A stretch of 25,456 bases of DNA from UBA4416 sp046594225. GTDB lineage: Bacteria > Bacteroidota > Bacteroidia > B-17B0 > Aurantibacillaceae. A program made the position numbers and the translations under genes. Below the pieces are notes generated by a model. The model had not been told where the DNA came from. It ran no database searches and worked only from the letters and a program-made list of their open reading frames with translations. Of this stretch, positions 14,745-22,611 are shown piece by piece. Positions within the stretch are counted from its first letter, which is position 1; the number at the start of each line of letters is the position of its first letter. The DNA lies in NCBI GenBank assembly GCA_046594225.1, contig JBKJPW010000134.1, positions 1-25,456 of the forward strand, read 5' to 3'.

Positions 14745-15776
14745 ATGGCAAATTCAAAACCTTCTATTCTACTCATCTATACAGGCGGTACCATTGGTAT
14801 GATGCAGGATGTTCGTACTGGCGAATTAAAACCCTTTAATTTTAAAGCCTTAACCAAACAAATTCCTGAGTTAGAAAAATTTGACATTGAATTATCTTCT
14901 ATTTCTTTCAAACATCCCATCGATTCGTCAAATATGCATCCACGGGTATGGATTGAATTAGCAAACATTATTAAAGATAATTACTCGAAGTATGATGGCT
15001 TTGTAATATTACATGGTTCTGATACCATGTCGTTTACAGCTAGTGCTTTGAGTTTTATGTTAGAAAATTTGAATAAGCCAGTTGTTTTAACAGGTTCTCA
15101 ATTACCAATTGGTATAATCAGAACTGATGGAAAAGAAAATTTAATTACTGCTATTGAAATTGCATCTGCTCAAAAAAATAACAAACCAATTGTAACTGAA
15201 GTTTGTATTTATTTTGAGTATAAATTACATAGAGGTAATCGTACTTATAAATACAATTCAGCTCATTTTGACGCCTTTAAATCGCCTAATTACCCAGCAT
15301 TAGCAGAGGCAGGCGTTAATATACAATATAATCAATCTGCTTTACTAAAACCATCAAAAAAAGCCCTGTTAGTTCATACACAATTAGATAATGATATTGC
15401 AGTATTGAAATTGTTTCCTGGATTAAGTAAAAAAATCACTTTATCAATTTTAAATACAACTGGCATTAAAGCGGTGATCATCGAAACTTTTGGTGCTGGA
15501 AATGCAAGTACCGAAGAATGGTTTATTCAAGCTTTAAAGAGTGCGATTGATAATGGCATTATTATTTATAATGTGACTCAGTGTGCCGAAGGTAAAGTTA
15601 TTCAAGGTATGTACGAAACTAGCAGTCAGTTAAAGAAAATTGGAGTGGTGAGTGGTTTTGATATAACTTTTGAAAGTGCTATCACCAAGTTAATGTATGT
15701 GCTTGGTAAAAAAGTGCCCATAGCAAAAGCAAAACAATTATTAGAAACTGATTTAAGAGGAGAAATTAGTAAATAG
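14745..15776 (+). CDS. ansA: L-asparaginase, type I (cytoplasmic)
   Basis: 343 residues, no signal peptide, so cytosolic; hydrolyses asparagine to aspartate and ammonia. The nucleophile loop is ILLIYTGGTIGMM (Thr13/Thr16) near the N-terminus. The second catalytic block is VILHGSDTMSFTASAL (Asp93/Thr94), then NKPVVLTGSQLPIG and FEYKLHRGNR (Lys160 as third element). Length and motif spacing fit AnsA-type enzymes. The start codon touches the T-tract of the upstream gene's terminator and there is no room for a separate leader, so expression depends on readthrough, an upstream start site or a near-leaderless transcript. It converges with the coiled-coil gene at 15809. Confidence 0.94.
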   Translation: MANSKPSILLIYTGGTIGMMQDVRTGELKPFNFKALTKQIPELEKFDIELSSISFKHPIDSSNMHPRVWIELANIIKDNYSKYDGFVILHGSDTMSFTASALSFMLENLNKPVVLTGSQLPIGIIRTDGKENLITAIEIASAQKNNKPIVTEVCIYFEYKLHRGNRTYKYNSAHFDAFKSPNYPALAEAGVNIQYNQSALLKPSKKALLVHTQLDNDIAVLKLFPGLSKKITLSILNTTGIKAVIIETFGAGNASTEEWFIQALKSAIDNGIIIYNVTQCAEGKVIQGMYETSSQLKKIGVVSGFDITFESAITKLMYVLGKKVPIAKAKQLLETDLRGEISK

Positions 15777-15808
15777 TTGAAACAAAAAATAGTAGCCATG
15801 ACGGACTG

Positions 15809-16228
15809 TTATTTGGTATTATCTTTTGCAATATCTCTAATGGCGCGTCCTAATTCTTCCATATCGTGGTTAAATTCTCTTTTAAATGATGTCCACGTCT
15901 CTGTTTCAGTTTTTGAAGAACCATTAATTTTATTTTTAAGATTTTTGTTTTTTTCTTCTAATACTTTTACTTTTTTATTATAATTTTCTTTTTCATCCTT
16001 ATTGGCATCAGATTTTTTTGATTTTAATTCTTTAATTTTCTTTTTATTTTCTTCAATGGTTGCTTCCGCTTGTTTTTTGAATCTATTGAAATCTTCCGCC
16101 GAATCAATTTTAGCTTCTCTTAATTCTTTTCGAGCATTTGCCGCTTGTTTGTTTTCTTGTGCAAATGCAGTTATACTAGCTAAGGTAATAGTACTAGTAA
16201 ATACTATTTTGATAATTTGTTTTTTCAT
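15809..16228 (-). CDS. Secreted coiled-coil protein of unknown function
   Basis: 139 residues. Signal peptide ends ASITAFAQ. The mature part is almost wholly helical and highly charged (NARKELREAKIDSAEDFNRF, EATIEENKKKIKELKSKK, KVLEEKNKNLKNKI) and ends with an amphipathic segment FNHDMEELGRAIRDIAKD. It resembles small periplasmic coiled-coil proteins common in Bacteroidota (I recall sll1863-type stress proteins as similar, unverified). Transcribed alone, divergent from the AsmA-like gene across 203 bases and convergent with ansA. Confidence 0.75.
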   Translation of the reverse strand: MKKQIIKIVFTSTITLASITAFAQENKQAANARKELREAKIDSAEDFNRFKKQAEATIEENKKKIKELKSKKSDANKDEKENYNKKVKVLEEKNKNLKNKINGSSKTETETWTSFKREFNHDMEELGRAIRDIAKDNTK

Positions 16229-16353
16229 TTTTTCATTTTTTTGTTACTCTATCGATATCATAATCTTATTAATACTTTAATATACCTAGATGCAAATTTG
16301 AAAATACATAATCATTATTTATTATATAATTAAAGCTATTAGTTGTATCATTC

Positions 16354-16363
16354 ACACATGTGT
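16354..16363. promoter_or_regulatory. ACACATGTGT palindrome, possible operator
   Basis: Perfect 10-base palindrome located 22 bases before the -7 box at 16386 in a divergent intergenic region, where a repressor or activator site would sit. No second copy was found in the window by eye. Tentative. Confidence 0.3.
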
Positions 16364-16385
16364 TCAATCATGTCTTTTATTAACT

Positions 16386-16393
16386 TACTTTTG
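16386..16393 (+). promoter_or_regulatory. Bacteroidota -7 box (TACTTTTG) for the AsmA-like gene
   Basis: Exact TAnnTTTG match, 38 bases before the ATG at 16432, giving a leader of about 30 bases. The same octamer TACTTTTG stands before the DUF3127 gene. No good TTG -33 element is visible. Confidence 0.5.
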
Positions 16394-16431
16394 TATAGCA
16401 TAATAATTTATTACGCTATGAATTAATTTAC

Positions 16432-18045
16432 ATGAATACATCAAGGGTAGTTAGAGTTATTAGTTATTTTCTTTTTGGATTAATTTTTCTTTTTTTGATA
16501 TTAACTTTTTCGTTAAATTATTACATAAATGAAAAGGTTGGTATTCGTATAAAAGATAAGTTTTCTGAGACAACAGCTTTTAAGTATGCACTTTCGTTCG
16601 ATAAGGTTTCAATCAATTTATTTACTCAAAGAATTTCTTTAAGTAATATTGTTATTACACCTATTAGTAGTAATAAATCATCTTCAATGCAATTCCTTGC
16701 GAGAGCCAACTTCTTTAAAGTAATTGACTTCTCAATCTTTACTTATCTTAGAACTAAAAAACTAGAAATCAATAAAATTGAAATTATTAATCCTCAAGTA
16801 TCGTTTTATTTAAATGATAGTGTTACATCAGTACAACCAATCATAAAAAACGACATCTCTAATTATATAAATTCGCTATCAATAAATGATATTGATGTTG
16901 TTAATTGTAACATTAATGTTTTTCGCACTATAAAAGATTCCACCCCATTTTTAGAATCTTTTAAAAATTCAATTTCTTTTAAAAATGTTTCTATAAATTT
17001 TAAAGAATATCATAAAGACAGTTTATTTAGAGTGGAAGATATAGATGTTTTATTAAATAACGTTAAGTTTTATTCTTCCGATAGTTTATATACATTATAC
17101 GGAAGCCAAATACACGTATCTCTTTCAAAATCTTCGATTCTTATTGATTCTTTAAAATTGCTGCCAAACTATTCTAAAAAAATATTTGCTGATAAAGTGA
17201 AATTTCAAACAAGTAGAGTTTCAATTGTTTCTTCAAAAGTTAGCTTTCATCACTGTGATTTTCAAAAATTATTAAGGCAACAGCTTTTTTGCGTTAAAAA
17301 AGTCGAAATTTTGAGTTGTTTATTAGGTGTTTATAGAGATAATACTAAGGCGCTTGAACCTTTAAATAGACCGTCAATTCAAAGTATAATTAAAAATATT
17401 CCTTTTTTATTTACTTTAGATACAATTGAACTTAAAAATGGAAGCATTCACTTTGAAGCATTGCAACCATCAGCTTCTTTATTAAGTAAAATTTTTGTTG
17501 ACAAGGTTAATTTAACTGTTTTTAATGTTTGCAACGATAGTTTAAATTTTTCTAACAATAAGGATTTAAAAGTAAACTTTGAAGGATATGTTTTAGGTAA
17601 AGCAAAATTTACCGAAATTTATACTTTTCCTATGAAAGCTATAGGAGAGTCCTTTTCTTGTTCAGGAAGTTTATCTTCAATGCCTTTATCAGGTTTTAAT
17701 TCAGTTATAATTCCTGCCAAACAGATAATGTTTAAGGATGGGCAGATAGATGATGTTGTTTTTTCTTTTGTAGCAAAAGAAAATGTTTCTATTGGAACAA
17801 TGGTATTTAAGTATCATGATCTTGAAATTAAAGTGTTTAAAAAAGGTAATTCGAAACGAGGTATAAAAGAACTTTTTAGTACGTTAGTTTTAAATAATAT
17901 TGCTTTAAATAAAAGTAATCCTAAAGCAGATGGAGAAATTATAACTGCAAAATTATTTGTTAAGCATAATCCTTATCGTTATTTTTTGTTTTATTCAATG
18001 CAAACAATTCTTAGCGGTGTTGAGCCAACAATAATTAAAAATTAA
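16432..18045 (+). CDS. Membrane-anchored AsmA-like protein (tentative)
   Basis: 537 residues. One N-terminal TM helix (about 8-28, ISYFLFGLIFLFLILTFSLN) with the rest presumably periplasmic. The body has the AsmA/DUF748 flavour: repeating beta-strand sentences such as FDKVSINLFTQRISLSNIVI, KLEINKIEIINPQVSFYL and DTIELKNGSIHFEAL, and a C-terminal HNPYRYFLFYSMQTILSGVE. Proteins of this class form elongated beta structures thought to move lipids between membranes. The assignment rests on pattern only, with no diagnostic catalytic residue. It has its own -7 box; folB follows after 209 bases, so it is probably monocistronic. Alternative: an unrelated lineage-specific surface protein. Confidence 0.6.
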   Translation: MNTSRVVRVISYFLFGLIFLFLILTFSLNYYINEKVGIRIKDKFSETTAFKYALSFDKVSINLFTQRISLSNIVITPISSNKSSSMQFLARANFFKVIDFSIFTYLRTKKLEINKIEIINPQVSFYLNDSVTSVQPIIKNDISNYINSLSINDIDVVNCNINVFRTIKDSTPFLESFKNSISFKNVSINFKEYHKDSLFRVEDIDVLLNNVKFYSSDSLYTLYGSQIHVSLSKSSILIDSLKLLPNYSKKIFADKVKFQTSRVSIVSSKVSFHHCDFQKLLRQQLFCVKKVEILSCLLGVYRDNTKALEPLNRPSIQSIIKNIPFLFTLDTIELKNGSIHFEALQPSASLLSKIFVDKVNLTVFNVCNDSLNFSNNKDLKVNFEGYVLGKAKFTEIYTFPMKAIGESFSCSGSLSSMPLSGFNSVIIPAKQIMFKDGQIDDVVFSFVAKENVSIGTMVFKYHDLEIKVFKKGNSKRGIKELFSTLVLNNIALNKSNPKADGEIITAKLFVKHNPYRYFLFYSMQTILSGVEPTIIKN

Positions 18046-18254
18046 AATGGTATGAGTGCATAATATATATAACTTATCTATTATAACTAGAAATTACTAA
18101 TTTTACATCAGTTAAACTTATTTGCTTATGAAATACTCATGTTTGTCTCAAGCACAATTACGACGAACTCAACATAGCTAAAAACAATTAATGACTTGAG
18201 TTAAATACAAAAAGACTAAACTGGTTATACTATATCACAATAAAAAAATAACAG
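18046..18254. other. Intergenic region before folB, no clear gene
   Basis: 209 AT-rich bases. The longest open frame from an ATG I see (18127, 17 codons) has no supporting features. CTCAAG near 18148 and CTTGAG near 18196 are complementary but too short and distant to call. A weak CATGTTTG resembles a -7 box with one mismatch. No terminator or RNA gene recognised. Confidence 0.5.
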
Positions 18255-18608
18255 ATGAAAAATCAAATTAACGTAGAAGGAATCAGATTATATGCTTATC
18301 ATGGTTGCTTACCTGAAGAAACAAAAATTGGTGGAGAGTACATTGTAGATGTTTATATGGTTTACGATTTCCATGAGGCAGCAGTTAAAGATGATTTAAA
18401 CTTAACTATTGATTACTGCACAGTGTTTGAAATTTGTAAAACAGAGATGGCAATTTCTTCCAAATTAATTGAACACGTGGGCAAACGTATTTATGATAAA
18501 ATTATTCATACTTTTCCAAAATTAATTGAAACTAAAGTAAAAGTTACAAAACTATTACCTCCTATGAATGGACCTGTAGATAAGGTTTCTATTGTGATTG
18601 AAGATTAA
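18255..18608 (+). CDS. folB: Dihydroneopterin aldolase
   Basis: 117 residues, the usual FolB length. Converts 7,8-dihydroneopterin to 6-hydroxymethyl-dihydropterin and glycolaldehyde in folate synthesis; cytosolic homo-octamer in known members. Diagnostic parts: VEGIRLYAYHGCLPEE (catalytic Glu21/22), DYCTVFEI, KLIEHVGKRIYD (Glu73), and VKVTKLLPPMNGPVDKVSI (active-site Lys99). It overlaps the convergent zinc-finger gene by four bases (a shared TTAA holds both stops). No other folate gene is in the window. Confidence 0.95.
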   Translation: MKNQINVEGIRLYAYHGCLPEETKIGGEYIVDVYMVYDFHEAAVKDDLNLTIDYCTVFEICKTEMAISSKLIEHVGKRIYDKIIHTFPKLIETKVKVTKLLPPMNGPVDKVSIVIED

Positions 18609-18964
18609 GAATCGACCTTGCGTTTCACTAATAAGTAATAATTACCTTCTATTGGCAAATATCCAAACTCATAACAAAAAACATAGTTTTTACCTTCTTT
18701 GGTAGTAGTAATATTAGTGTGGTAATTAAAATTAAATCCCTTATCAATTAATTTTTGTTGTGATACTTTTGCGGTTTCACCAGGTAAAAACTCATTTATA
18801 ATTCTCCTGTTTTTTCGTAAAATATTAGTAATGTTACGAACATAATTGGTACTGTCGCTATTTAATTTATTGTTGTGAGAGTTTCTGCACAAGTCGCTGC
18901 AAAACTTCTTGTCAACTCGTCCATTAAATGATTCTCCACATTCTAAACAAACCCTTTTTTCCAT
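18605..18964 (-). CDS. Small zinc-finger (CxxC...CxxxC) protein
   Basis: 119 residues. The N-terminal 30 hold a treble-clef-like metal site, VCLECGESF then KFCSDLCRNSHNN, as in zinc-ribbon proteins common in Bacteroidota. The remainder is a small alpha/beta domain (basic helix NILRKNRRIINEFL, then strands GKNYVFCYEFGYL and NYYLLVKRKV). No catalytic motif seen. It starts six bases after the nadE stop, so the two are one transcript; the link is probably co-expression only. Binding of nucleic acid by the basic finger is a guess. Confidence 0.75.
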   Translation of the reverse strand: MEKRVCLECGESFNGRVDKKFCSDLCRNSHNNKLNSDSTNYVRNITNILRKNRRIINEFLPGETAKVSQQKLIDKGFNFNYHTNITTTKEGKNYVFCYEFGYLPIEGNYYLLVKRKVDS

Positions 18965-18970
18965 TTGTAT

Positions 18971-19747
18971 TTATTTTAAGTCTTTGGGTATAACACAAAC
19001 TGGTATTGGATCCATTTTATGTTTATTGGCTTTATGACGGCTTTGATATATTTGCATCGCTACATTTTGTTGTTCGTTTAATTCGTAGCTTTCTTTATTT
19101 TCAATGTACAACATTGCCCATTCTAATTCATCATAAGTAGCGCCAATTTGGTCTTCATCGGTTCTTCCGTCTGCAAATAATCCGTCAGTTGGCCTAGCAT
19201 TTAATATTGAACTTGTTACTCCAACTTTGCTTGCTAAAGCATATACTTCCGATTTCATTAAATCTGCTATCGGACTAACATCAACACCGCCATCGCCATA
19301 TTTAGTATAAAATCCTATTCCAAAATCTTCGACTTTATTGCCTGTGCCAGCTACTAATAATTTATGGTGACCCGCATAGGCATATAAAGTTGTCATTCTT
19401 AATCTAGCTCGTGTATTAGCCATTGTTAAAAAATCTTGCACATTTTTATCATAGGTGTTTTCCATTTCCTCAAAAATAGTAGTCAGATTAACTTTGGCAC
19501 TACTAACATTTGAGTACGTTTTTTTTAACCATTCAATATGTTCATTTCCTCTATCATATTCTGTTTTGTGTTGACGAATTGGCATATTTAAACAAATAAC
19601 TTTTTTACCAGTTAAGGCACATAAAGTTGATGTTAATGCAGAATCTATACCACCCGAAATACCTATTACAAAACCTTCTGTTTTTGAAGTTTCGGAATAA
19701 CTTTTTAGCCAATTAACTATATGGTTGATGATTTCTCTATGCTGCAT
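18971..19747 (-). CDS. nadE: NAD+ synthase (ammonia-dependent)
   Basis: 258 residues from the ATG at 19745-19747. Makes NAD+ from deamido-NAD+, ATP and ammonia. The PP-loop is VIGISGGIDSALTS (residues 28-40); further motifs are RQHKTEYDRGNEH, ARLRMTTLYAYAGH, VAGTGNKVEDFGIGFYTKYG, GVDVSPIADLMKSEVY. There is no glutaminase domain, as expected for the short form. The frame is open upstream to an ATG at 19870, but the extra 41 residues would span the terminator of the preceding gene and carry no motif, so the inner start is chosen. The zinc-finger gene follows in the same direction. gldB lies about 1 kb away. Confidence 0.95.
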   Translation of the reverse strand: MQHREIINHIVNWLKSYSETSKTEGFVIGISGGIDSALTSTLCALTGKKVICLNMPIRQHKTEYDRGNEHIEWLKKTYSNVSSAKVNLTTIFEEMENTYDKNVQDFLTMANTRARLRMTTLYAYAGHHKLLVAGTGNKVEDFGIGFYTKYGDGGVDVSPIADLMKSEVYALASKVGVTSSILNARPTDGLFADGRTDEDQIGATYDELEWAMLYIENKESYELNEQQNVAMQIYQSRHKANKHKMDPIPVCVIPKDLK

Positions 19748-19783
19748 AATTTTTTTTAAGGCAATTTGTAATCTTATAAAAAT

Positions 19784-19816
19784 AAAAAATCCCAACGTAT
19801 TTTGCTGGGATTTTTT
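19784..19816 (-). terminator. Terminator of the outer-membrane protein gene
   Basis: 11-bp perfect stem (19784-19794 with 19806-19816; AAAAAATCCCA against TGGGATTTTTT) and an 11-base loop. The A/T flanks give a T-tract when read on the minus strand. It is placed 20 bases beyond the stop at 19836 and separates that gene from nadE. Confidence 0.85.
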
Positions 19817-19835
19817 ATTAAAAATAAATTTAGAT

Positions 19836-20711
19836 TTAGAATAAAATCCCAACATTAATGCGGATGGCATTCATAAACAATCCTTGTTTTACTCTAAAGA
19901 AAGTCATGGTACCATCTGTATAAACATTAGAATCGTATACCATATAGTCAGATTCTTTTTTCATTAAGTTCGTAAAGGAACGGAAATAATTAAAGCTAAT
20001 GAAAGCAGAAGTAGAGCCTGATAAACGATATTCAGCGCCTAATCCAATATTCATACCCACTCTTATTGGAACTAAAGAACCGTCTTTTTTAATATTGATG
20101 TTTGAATTGGTTCCACCTAAACTAGAACCAGAGTTGTTATAGGAGTATGTGTATTTATCCGTAGCTCTTGATTTAACACGTATGCCAATTTCTCCTCCAA
20201 ACACGCCAAAATACTTAAAACCACCAATTTCCTTAGTCATCATTTTCAATGCTAAAGGAATAGTTACATGTGTTGTTTTAATTTTTCTTTCGGTAACGCC
20301 ATCGTAATATGTATCGCTTTCTCCCATATAATCAGCAACATTTACGCCATCTTTAAGCTCTTTCATATTACCTGAGTTATCTTGTAGGTATCCCACAGAA
20401 TAGTTAGGAGTGTTAGAAGTGCCAAATATATTTGGTTCGTACTTATATTTAATGCTTCCACTTTCAAAATCACCACCAATTCCAGTTACAAAATAGGCAG
20501 TTTTTGATAATCTAAATTCCATAGCTAAACCAAAACCAAAACCAAAACCTGTACTTAATTTTGAAGTACCACTTTGATTAGAAGAAAACCAAGTAGGCTG
20601 GCCAGCAATTTTTAATCCTAATCTAAATTTTTTATCATCATCTGCTTCTTGCGCTAAAAATGAATTAGCTAACAATAAGCTGCTAGAAACTATAAGTAAA
20701 ATCTTTTTCAT
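19836..20711 (-). CDS. Outer-membrane beta-barrel protein (porin/PorT-like family)
   Basis: 291 residues. Signal peptide MKKILLIVSSSLLLANSFLA, then alternating barrel strands with Gly/aromatic pairs (FRLGLKIAGQPTWF, GFGFGFGLAMEFRLSKTAYF, YFGVFGGEIGIRV, IRVGMNIGLGAEYRLSGST) and a terminal ...INVGILF ending in Phe. This pattern is typical of the OMP_b-brl/PorT-like small barrels of Bacteroidota. Nothing identifies it as PorT itself. It is closed by its own terminator and is divergent from gldB, with only 52 bases shared between their starts. Confidence 0.82.
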   Translation of the reverse strand: MKKILLIVSSSLLLANSFLAQEADDDKKFRLGLKIAGQPTWFSSNQSGTSKLSTGFGFGFGLAMEFRLSKTAYFVTGIGGDFESGSIKYKYEPNIFGTSNTPNYSVGYLQDNSGNMKELKDGVNVADYMGESDTYYDGVTERKIKTTHVTIPLALKMMTKEIGGFKYFGVFGGEIGIRVKSRATDKYTYSYNNSGSSLGGTNSNINIKKDGSLVPIRVGMNIGLGAEYRLSGSTSAFISFNYFRSFTNLMKKESDYMVYDSNVYTDGTMTFFRVKQGLFMNAIRINVGILF

Positions 20712-20763
20712 GTGTATTTTTTTTATATAATTTAACTTCTGTAAAAATAAGATAATTTTTGGT

Positions 20764-21786
20764 ATGAAAACCTATTTTAAAGTCATTGTAGCGGTTTTAT
20801 TTGTTAATTTTTTAACAGGCTGTTCACATAATCAACTGGATATAGATACCGGTAAGGTATTGTTGGAGCCTATTATTTTTAAAAGGCTCGACAAAGATGT
20901 GTTCTCTTTAACAGCTGAGAACTCGCAACAAAAAACGATTGAATTTCAGAAAAAATATTCTACATTCTATACCCGTTATATCTCTTCTATTGTAAATAAT
21001 GGAGGGCAAATGGATTCTTTATATTCTCAAACCTTATTGCGCTTTATCGAAAATAAAGATATTCAAACAGCCAATCAGGATTTAAATAAAGCCTTTTCCG
21101 ATAATGATATTGAATTAATTGGGGATGAAATGACGGAAGTGGTGAAACGATTTATAGTGTTTTTCCCGAAACGTAAAATACCAAAACAGTATGTAACATT
21201 TACAAGCGGTTTTCAATATAATGTAGTTTATGTAGATTCTACCCTAGGAATTGGTTTAGATATGTATTTAGGAAATAAAAATCCTTTTTATAGTATGATG
21301 CAATTACCAAATTTCAGAACCCGTACCATGAATAAAGAACATGTGTTATCAGATGCAGTTCGTGGATGGGTAATCACAGAATTTGATAATGCAGACCCAG
21401 TAAATAATTTATTAAATCACATGATTTTTTATGGAAAAATATTTTATGTATGCGATGGGTTATTACCAAATGTTCAAGACTCTATAAAAATGGGCTATAC
21501 AACTGCTCAAATGAATTACTTAGATAAATATGAAAAAAATGTATGGGGCTTTTTTGCAAAAGATAATAAATTGTATGATAATGATATGAAGTTAGTTTCT
21601 GAATTTACTAGCGATGGACCATTTACAAGAGCTATTAGCAAAGACTGTCCGCCAAGAGTTGCTATGTGGTTAGGACAGCAAATTGTAAAGTCTTACATGG
21701 AACATAATAGCGGTGTAACATTAGAAGATTTAATGAACGAAAAAGACGCACAGAAAATTTTATCAAAATCGAAATACAAACCTTAA
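20764..21786 (+). CDS. gldB: Gliding motility lipoprotein GldB
   Basis: 340 residues. Lipoprotein signal MKTYFKVIVAVLFVNFLTGC with Cys20. The body matches GldB as I know it: IIFKRLDKDVFSL near the start, IPKQYVTFTSGFQYNVVYVD, GIGLDMYLGNKNPFY, a MNHMIFYGKIFY-like block (LLNHMIFYGKIFYVCDGLLP), and ENVWGFF-type (KNVWGFFAKDNKLYD) with PPRVAMWLGQQIVKSYM near the end. GldB is needed for gliding in Flavobacterium johnsoniae and is anchored in the envelope. gldC, its usual partner, does not follow here; a SprT-like gene does. Presence alone does not prove motility. Confidence 0.88.
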   Translation: MKTYFKVIVAVLFVNFLTGCSHNQLDIDTGKVLLEPIIFKRLDKDVFSLTAENSQQKTIEFQKKYSTFYTRYISSIVNNGGQMDSLYSQTLLRFIENKDIQTANQDLNKAFSDNDIELIGDEMTEVVKRFIVFFPKRKIPKQYVTFTSGFQYNVVYVDSTLGIGLDMYLGNKNPFYSMMQLPNFRTRTMNKEHVLSDAVRGWVITEFDNADPVNNLLNHMIFYGKIFYVCDGLLPNVQDSIKMGYTTAQMNYLDKYEKNVWGFFAKDNKLYDNDMKLVSEFTSDGPFTRAISKDCPPRVAMWLGQQIVKSYMEHNSGVTLEDLMNEKDAQKILSKSKYKP

Positions 21787-21790
21787 TAGA

Positions 21791-21852
21791 TTTATGATTT
21801 AGGAAGTACGATTTTGGATTTTTTTAATATCTATTACTTCTTAAATCATAAA
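21791..21852 (+). promoter_or_regulatory. Long AT-rich hairpin between gldB and the SprT-like gene
   Basis: Arms 21791-21808 and 21835-21852 pair over 18 bases, with a single G:U position in the + strand RNA and a 26-base loop. The T-run is in the loop, not after the stem, so it is not a standard terminator. An alternative 8-bp pairing (TAATAGAT at 21784-21791 with ATCTATTA at 21829-21836) would compete with it. The start of the next gene is 14 bases beyond the hairpin. It may shield that start or stabilise the gldB end; role unknown. Confidence 0.55.
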
Positions 21853-21865
21853 TATAAAATATTAA

Positions 21866-22513
21866 ATGTCTCTCAGAGAGCAACAAATATATCGTAATTC
21901 GGAAATATTAAGAAAATATATCCCTGAATTTGCTGTGCCTCAAATTGCCGTTTGGATTATTGAATTTGATTTTAAATTAAAAATCACCAAAGAGCGCAGC
22001 ACTAAATTAGGAGATTATACTTCACCTCGTGATGGCTTAAATCATACGATTACCATTAATCATAATTTAAATCAATATTCATTTTTTATCACGTTGGTGC
22101 ATGAAATTGCACATTTGCATACGTTTAATAAACATCGTAATTCGGTTGCGCCTCATGGACAAGAATGGAAAGAATCGTTTAGAATTTTAATGACTCCATT
22201 TTTAAGTACAGATAATTTACCAATAGATGTATTATACGCCTTACGTAAATATCTACTAAATCCTGCTGCGGCTAGTTGCAGTGATGCTACTTTAATGCGT
22301 ACTTTAAAGTTATATGATACTCACGAAACAAATGGCCATTTAATTTTATTAGAGCATTTACCTTACCGTACTCATTTTTTATATAATGGCTCACGTATTT
22401 TTGAAAAAGGGGAGAAGCTTCGTAAACGTTATCGTTGTAAAGAAATTAGCACAGGTTCGGTGTATTTGTTTAGCCCATTGGCAGAGGTAGAAGTGTTTGA
22501 AGGTAAGAATTAA
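21866..22513 (+). CDS. SprT-like zinc metalloprotease domain protein
   Basis: 215 residues, no signal peptide. The SprT-type metal site is clear: TLVHEIAHLHTF (His79, Glu80, His83), followed by APHGQEWKESFRILM, whose His97 is the expected third ligand. The N-terminal ~45 residues carry the helical stretch seen in SprT/Spartan-like proteins. The C-terminal ~100 residues have basic patches (RTHFLYNGSRIFEKGEKLRK, RYRCKEIST) that could contact nucleic acid. In eukaryotes Spartan cleaves DNA-protein crosslinks; whether bacterial SprT-like proteins do so is not shown by sequence. It lies 79 bases after gldB, with the hairpin between. Confidence 0.9.
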   Translation: MSLREQQIYRNSEILRKYIPEFAVPQIAVWIIEFDFKLKITKERSTKLGDYTSPRDGLNHTITINHNLNQYSFFITLVHEIAHLHTFNKHRNSVAPHGQEWKESFRILMTPFLSTDNLPIDVLYALRKYLLNPAAASCSDATLMRTLKLYDTHETNGHLILLEHLPYRTHFLYNGSRIFEKGEKLRKRYRCKEISTGSVYLFSPLAEVEVFEGKN

Positions 22514-22539
22514 GAAGAAAGGTATAAGTTGTACGCATT

Positions 22540-22563
22540 TAAGTGTCAATCTAAGTGTCAATC
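22540..22563. repeat. 12-bp tandem direct repeat
   Basis: TAAGTGTCAATC occurs twice back to back (22540-22551 and 22552-22563) in the 98-base gap between two convergent genes. It looks like a simple replication-slippage duplication. Confidence 0.85.
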
Positions 22564-22611
22564 CTTATGCAGCCTAATACTTTTTCCTTATGTCTTAAAA
22601 CTTAGAGCTTA

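Noticed and set aside
18127..18180. 17-codon open frame before folB
   Set aside because: Too short, no start context or conserved feature.
19748..19870. Longer NAD synthase start at 19870
   Set aside because: The extension crosses the terminator of the upstream gene and contains no family sequence; 258 residues from 19747 is the normal length.
22540..22563. 12-bp tandem repeat as a regulatory site or attachment site
   Set aside because: Only two copies in a convergent gap, no mobile-element genes nearby; likely slippage.
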